Part shown: one piece after another, positions 5,665 through 5,692 of the stretch
Layout of the letters: each line of letters begins with the position of its first letter
Position numbering within the stretch: position 1 is the first letter of the stretch
NCBI GenBank assembly: GCA_964575675.1
Contig: CAZNRY010000207.1
Location: forward strand, 1-5,692
Direction of reading: 5' to 3'
DNA from: CAZNRY01 sp964575675
GTDB taxonomy: Bacteria; Eisenbacteria; RBG-16-71-46; CAIMUX01; VGJL01
DNA: 5,692 nucleotides
Made by a program: the position numbers and the translations under genes
Notes under the pieces: model-generated
The model's input: the letters and a program-made list of their open reading frames with translations, nothing else
Told to the model about the DNA's origin: nothing
Databases searched by the model: none

Positions 5665-5692
5665 ACACCCGTTAAACTTCGACTGTACGCCG

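Larger units (their letters stand above)
5300..5692. other. 393-base right end without a confidently identified gene
   Basis: This stretch lies upstream of the minus-strand amidohydrolase and runs to the window edge. Every long open frame on both strands gives Arg/Pro/Ser-rich protein typical of GC-rich non-coding DNA. The exceptions worth recording are the small ORF at 5422 and the palindrome at 5302. I see no tRNA, rRNA or clear terminator. Confidence 0.5.

Noticed and set aside
5653..5678. TTGACC...TAAACT as a sigma70 promoter near the right edge
   Set aside because: The spacing between the two hexamers is 14 bases, too short for a normal promoter, and no downstream gene is visible in the window.

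Overview
This GC-rich window suggests an uncultured environmental Gram-negative bacterium. Two predicted lipoproteins, one with a Tat-type signal, and an apparently exported amidohydrolase imply an inner membrane and a periplasm. High-GC codon use, a TTG start and the lipoprotein style (an Asp-rich tether followed by an 'NVPPVIDSLTVS...DADGDSLQYAW' immunoglobulin-like domain) resemble deep-branching or metagenome-derived phyla such as Candidatus Eisenbacteria/Latescibacterota-type lineages or Myxococcota. That placement is an impression, not a demonstrated assignment. I found no rRNA, tRNA, CRISPR array or intact mobile element.

Left part (1-1678, + strand): the window opens inside the last codons of a response-regulator receiver domain, probably the tail of a hybrid histidine kinase or response regulator. 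Three bases after its stop, in the same reading frame, starts a complete cobalamin-binding radical SAM enzyme with a TTG start. The two are almost certainly co-transcribed. A GC-rich hairpin follows the radical SAM gene.

Middle part (1679-3579, + strand): a 293-base spacer with several stem-loop-forming stretches leads into a 381-residue lipoprotein with one PKD/Ig-like domain and a six-to-seven-blade beta-propeller-like region. After 117 bases comes a 114-residue lipoprotein with a Tat-type signal and three copies of a GGHxHxV motif. Both have strong Shine-Dalgarno sequences and are predicted to sit at the cell envelope.

Right part (3580-5692): two genes lie on the minus strand. The first, 99 residues and convergent with the His-motif lipoprotein, is an uncharacterised protein of a type I recognise only as a conserved hypothetical. 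The second is a probable exported amidohydrolase (Amidohydrolase_2 fold) with its full set of metal ligands. They are 253 bases apart, and a single transcript is possible but not shown. The last 393 bases hold no confidently identified gene. They contain a small ORF with a good ribosome binding site but unconvincing protein composition, and a palindrome next to the amidohydrolase start.

No single pathway ties the genes together. The notable item is the small Tat-type lipoprotein with three HxH motifs, a candidate metal-binding envelope protein next to a propeller lipoprotein.
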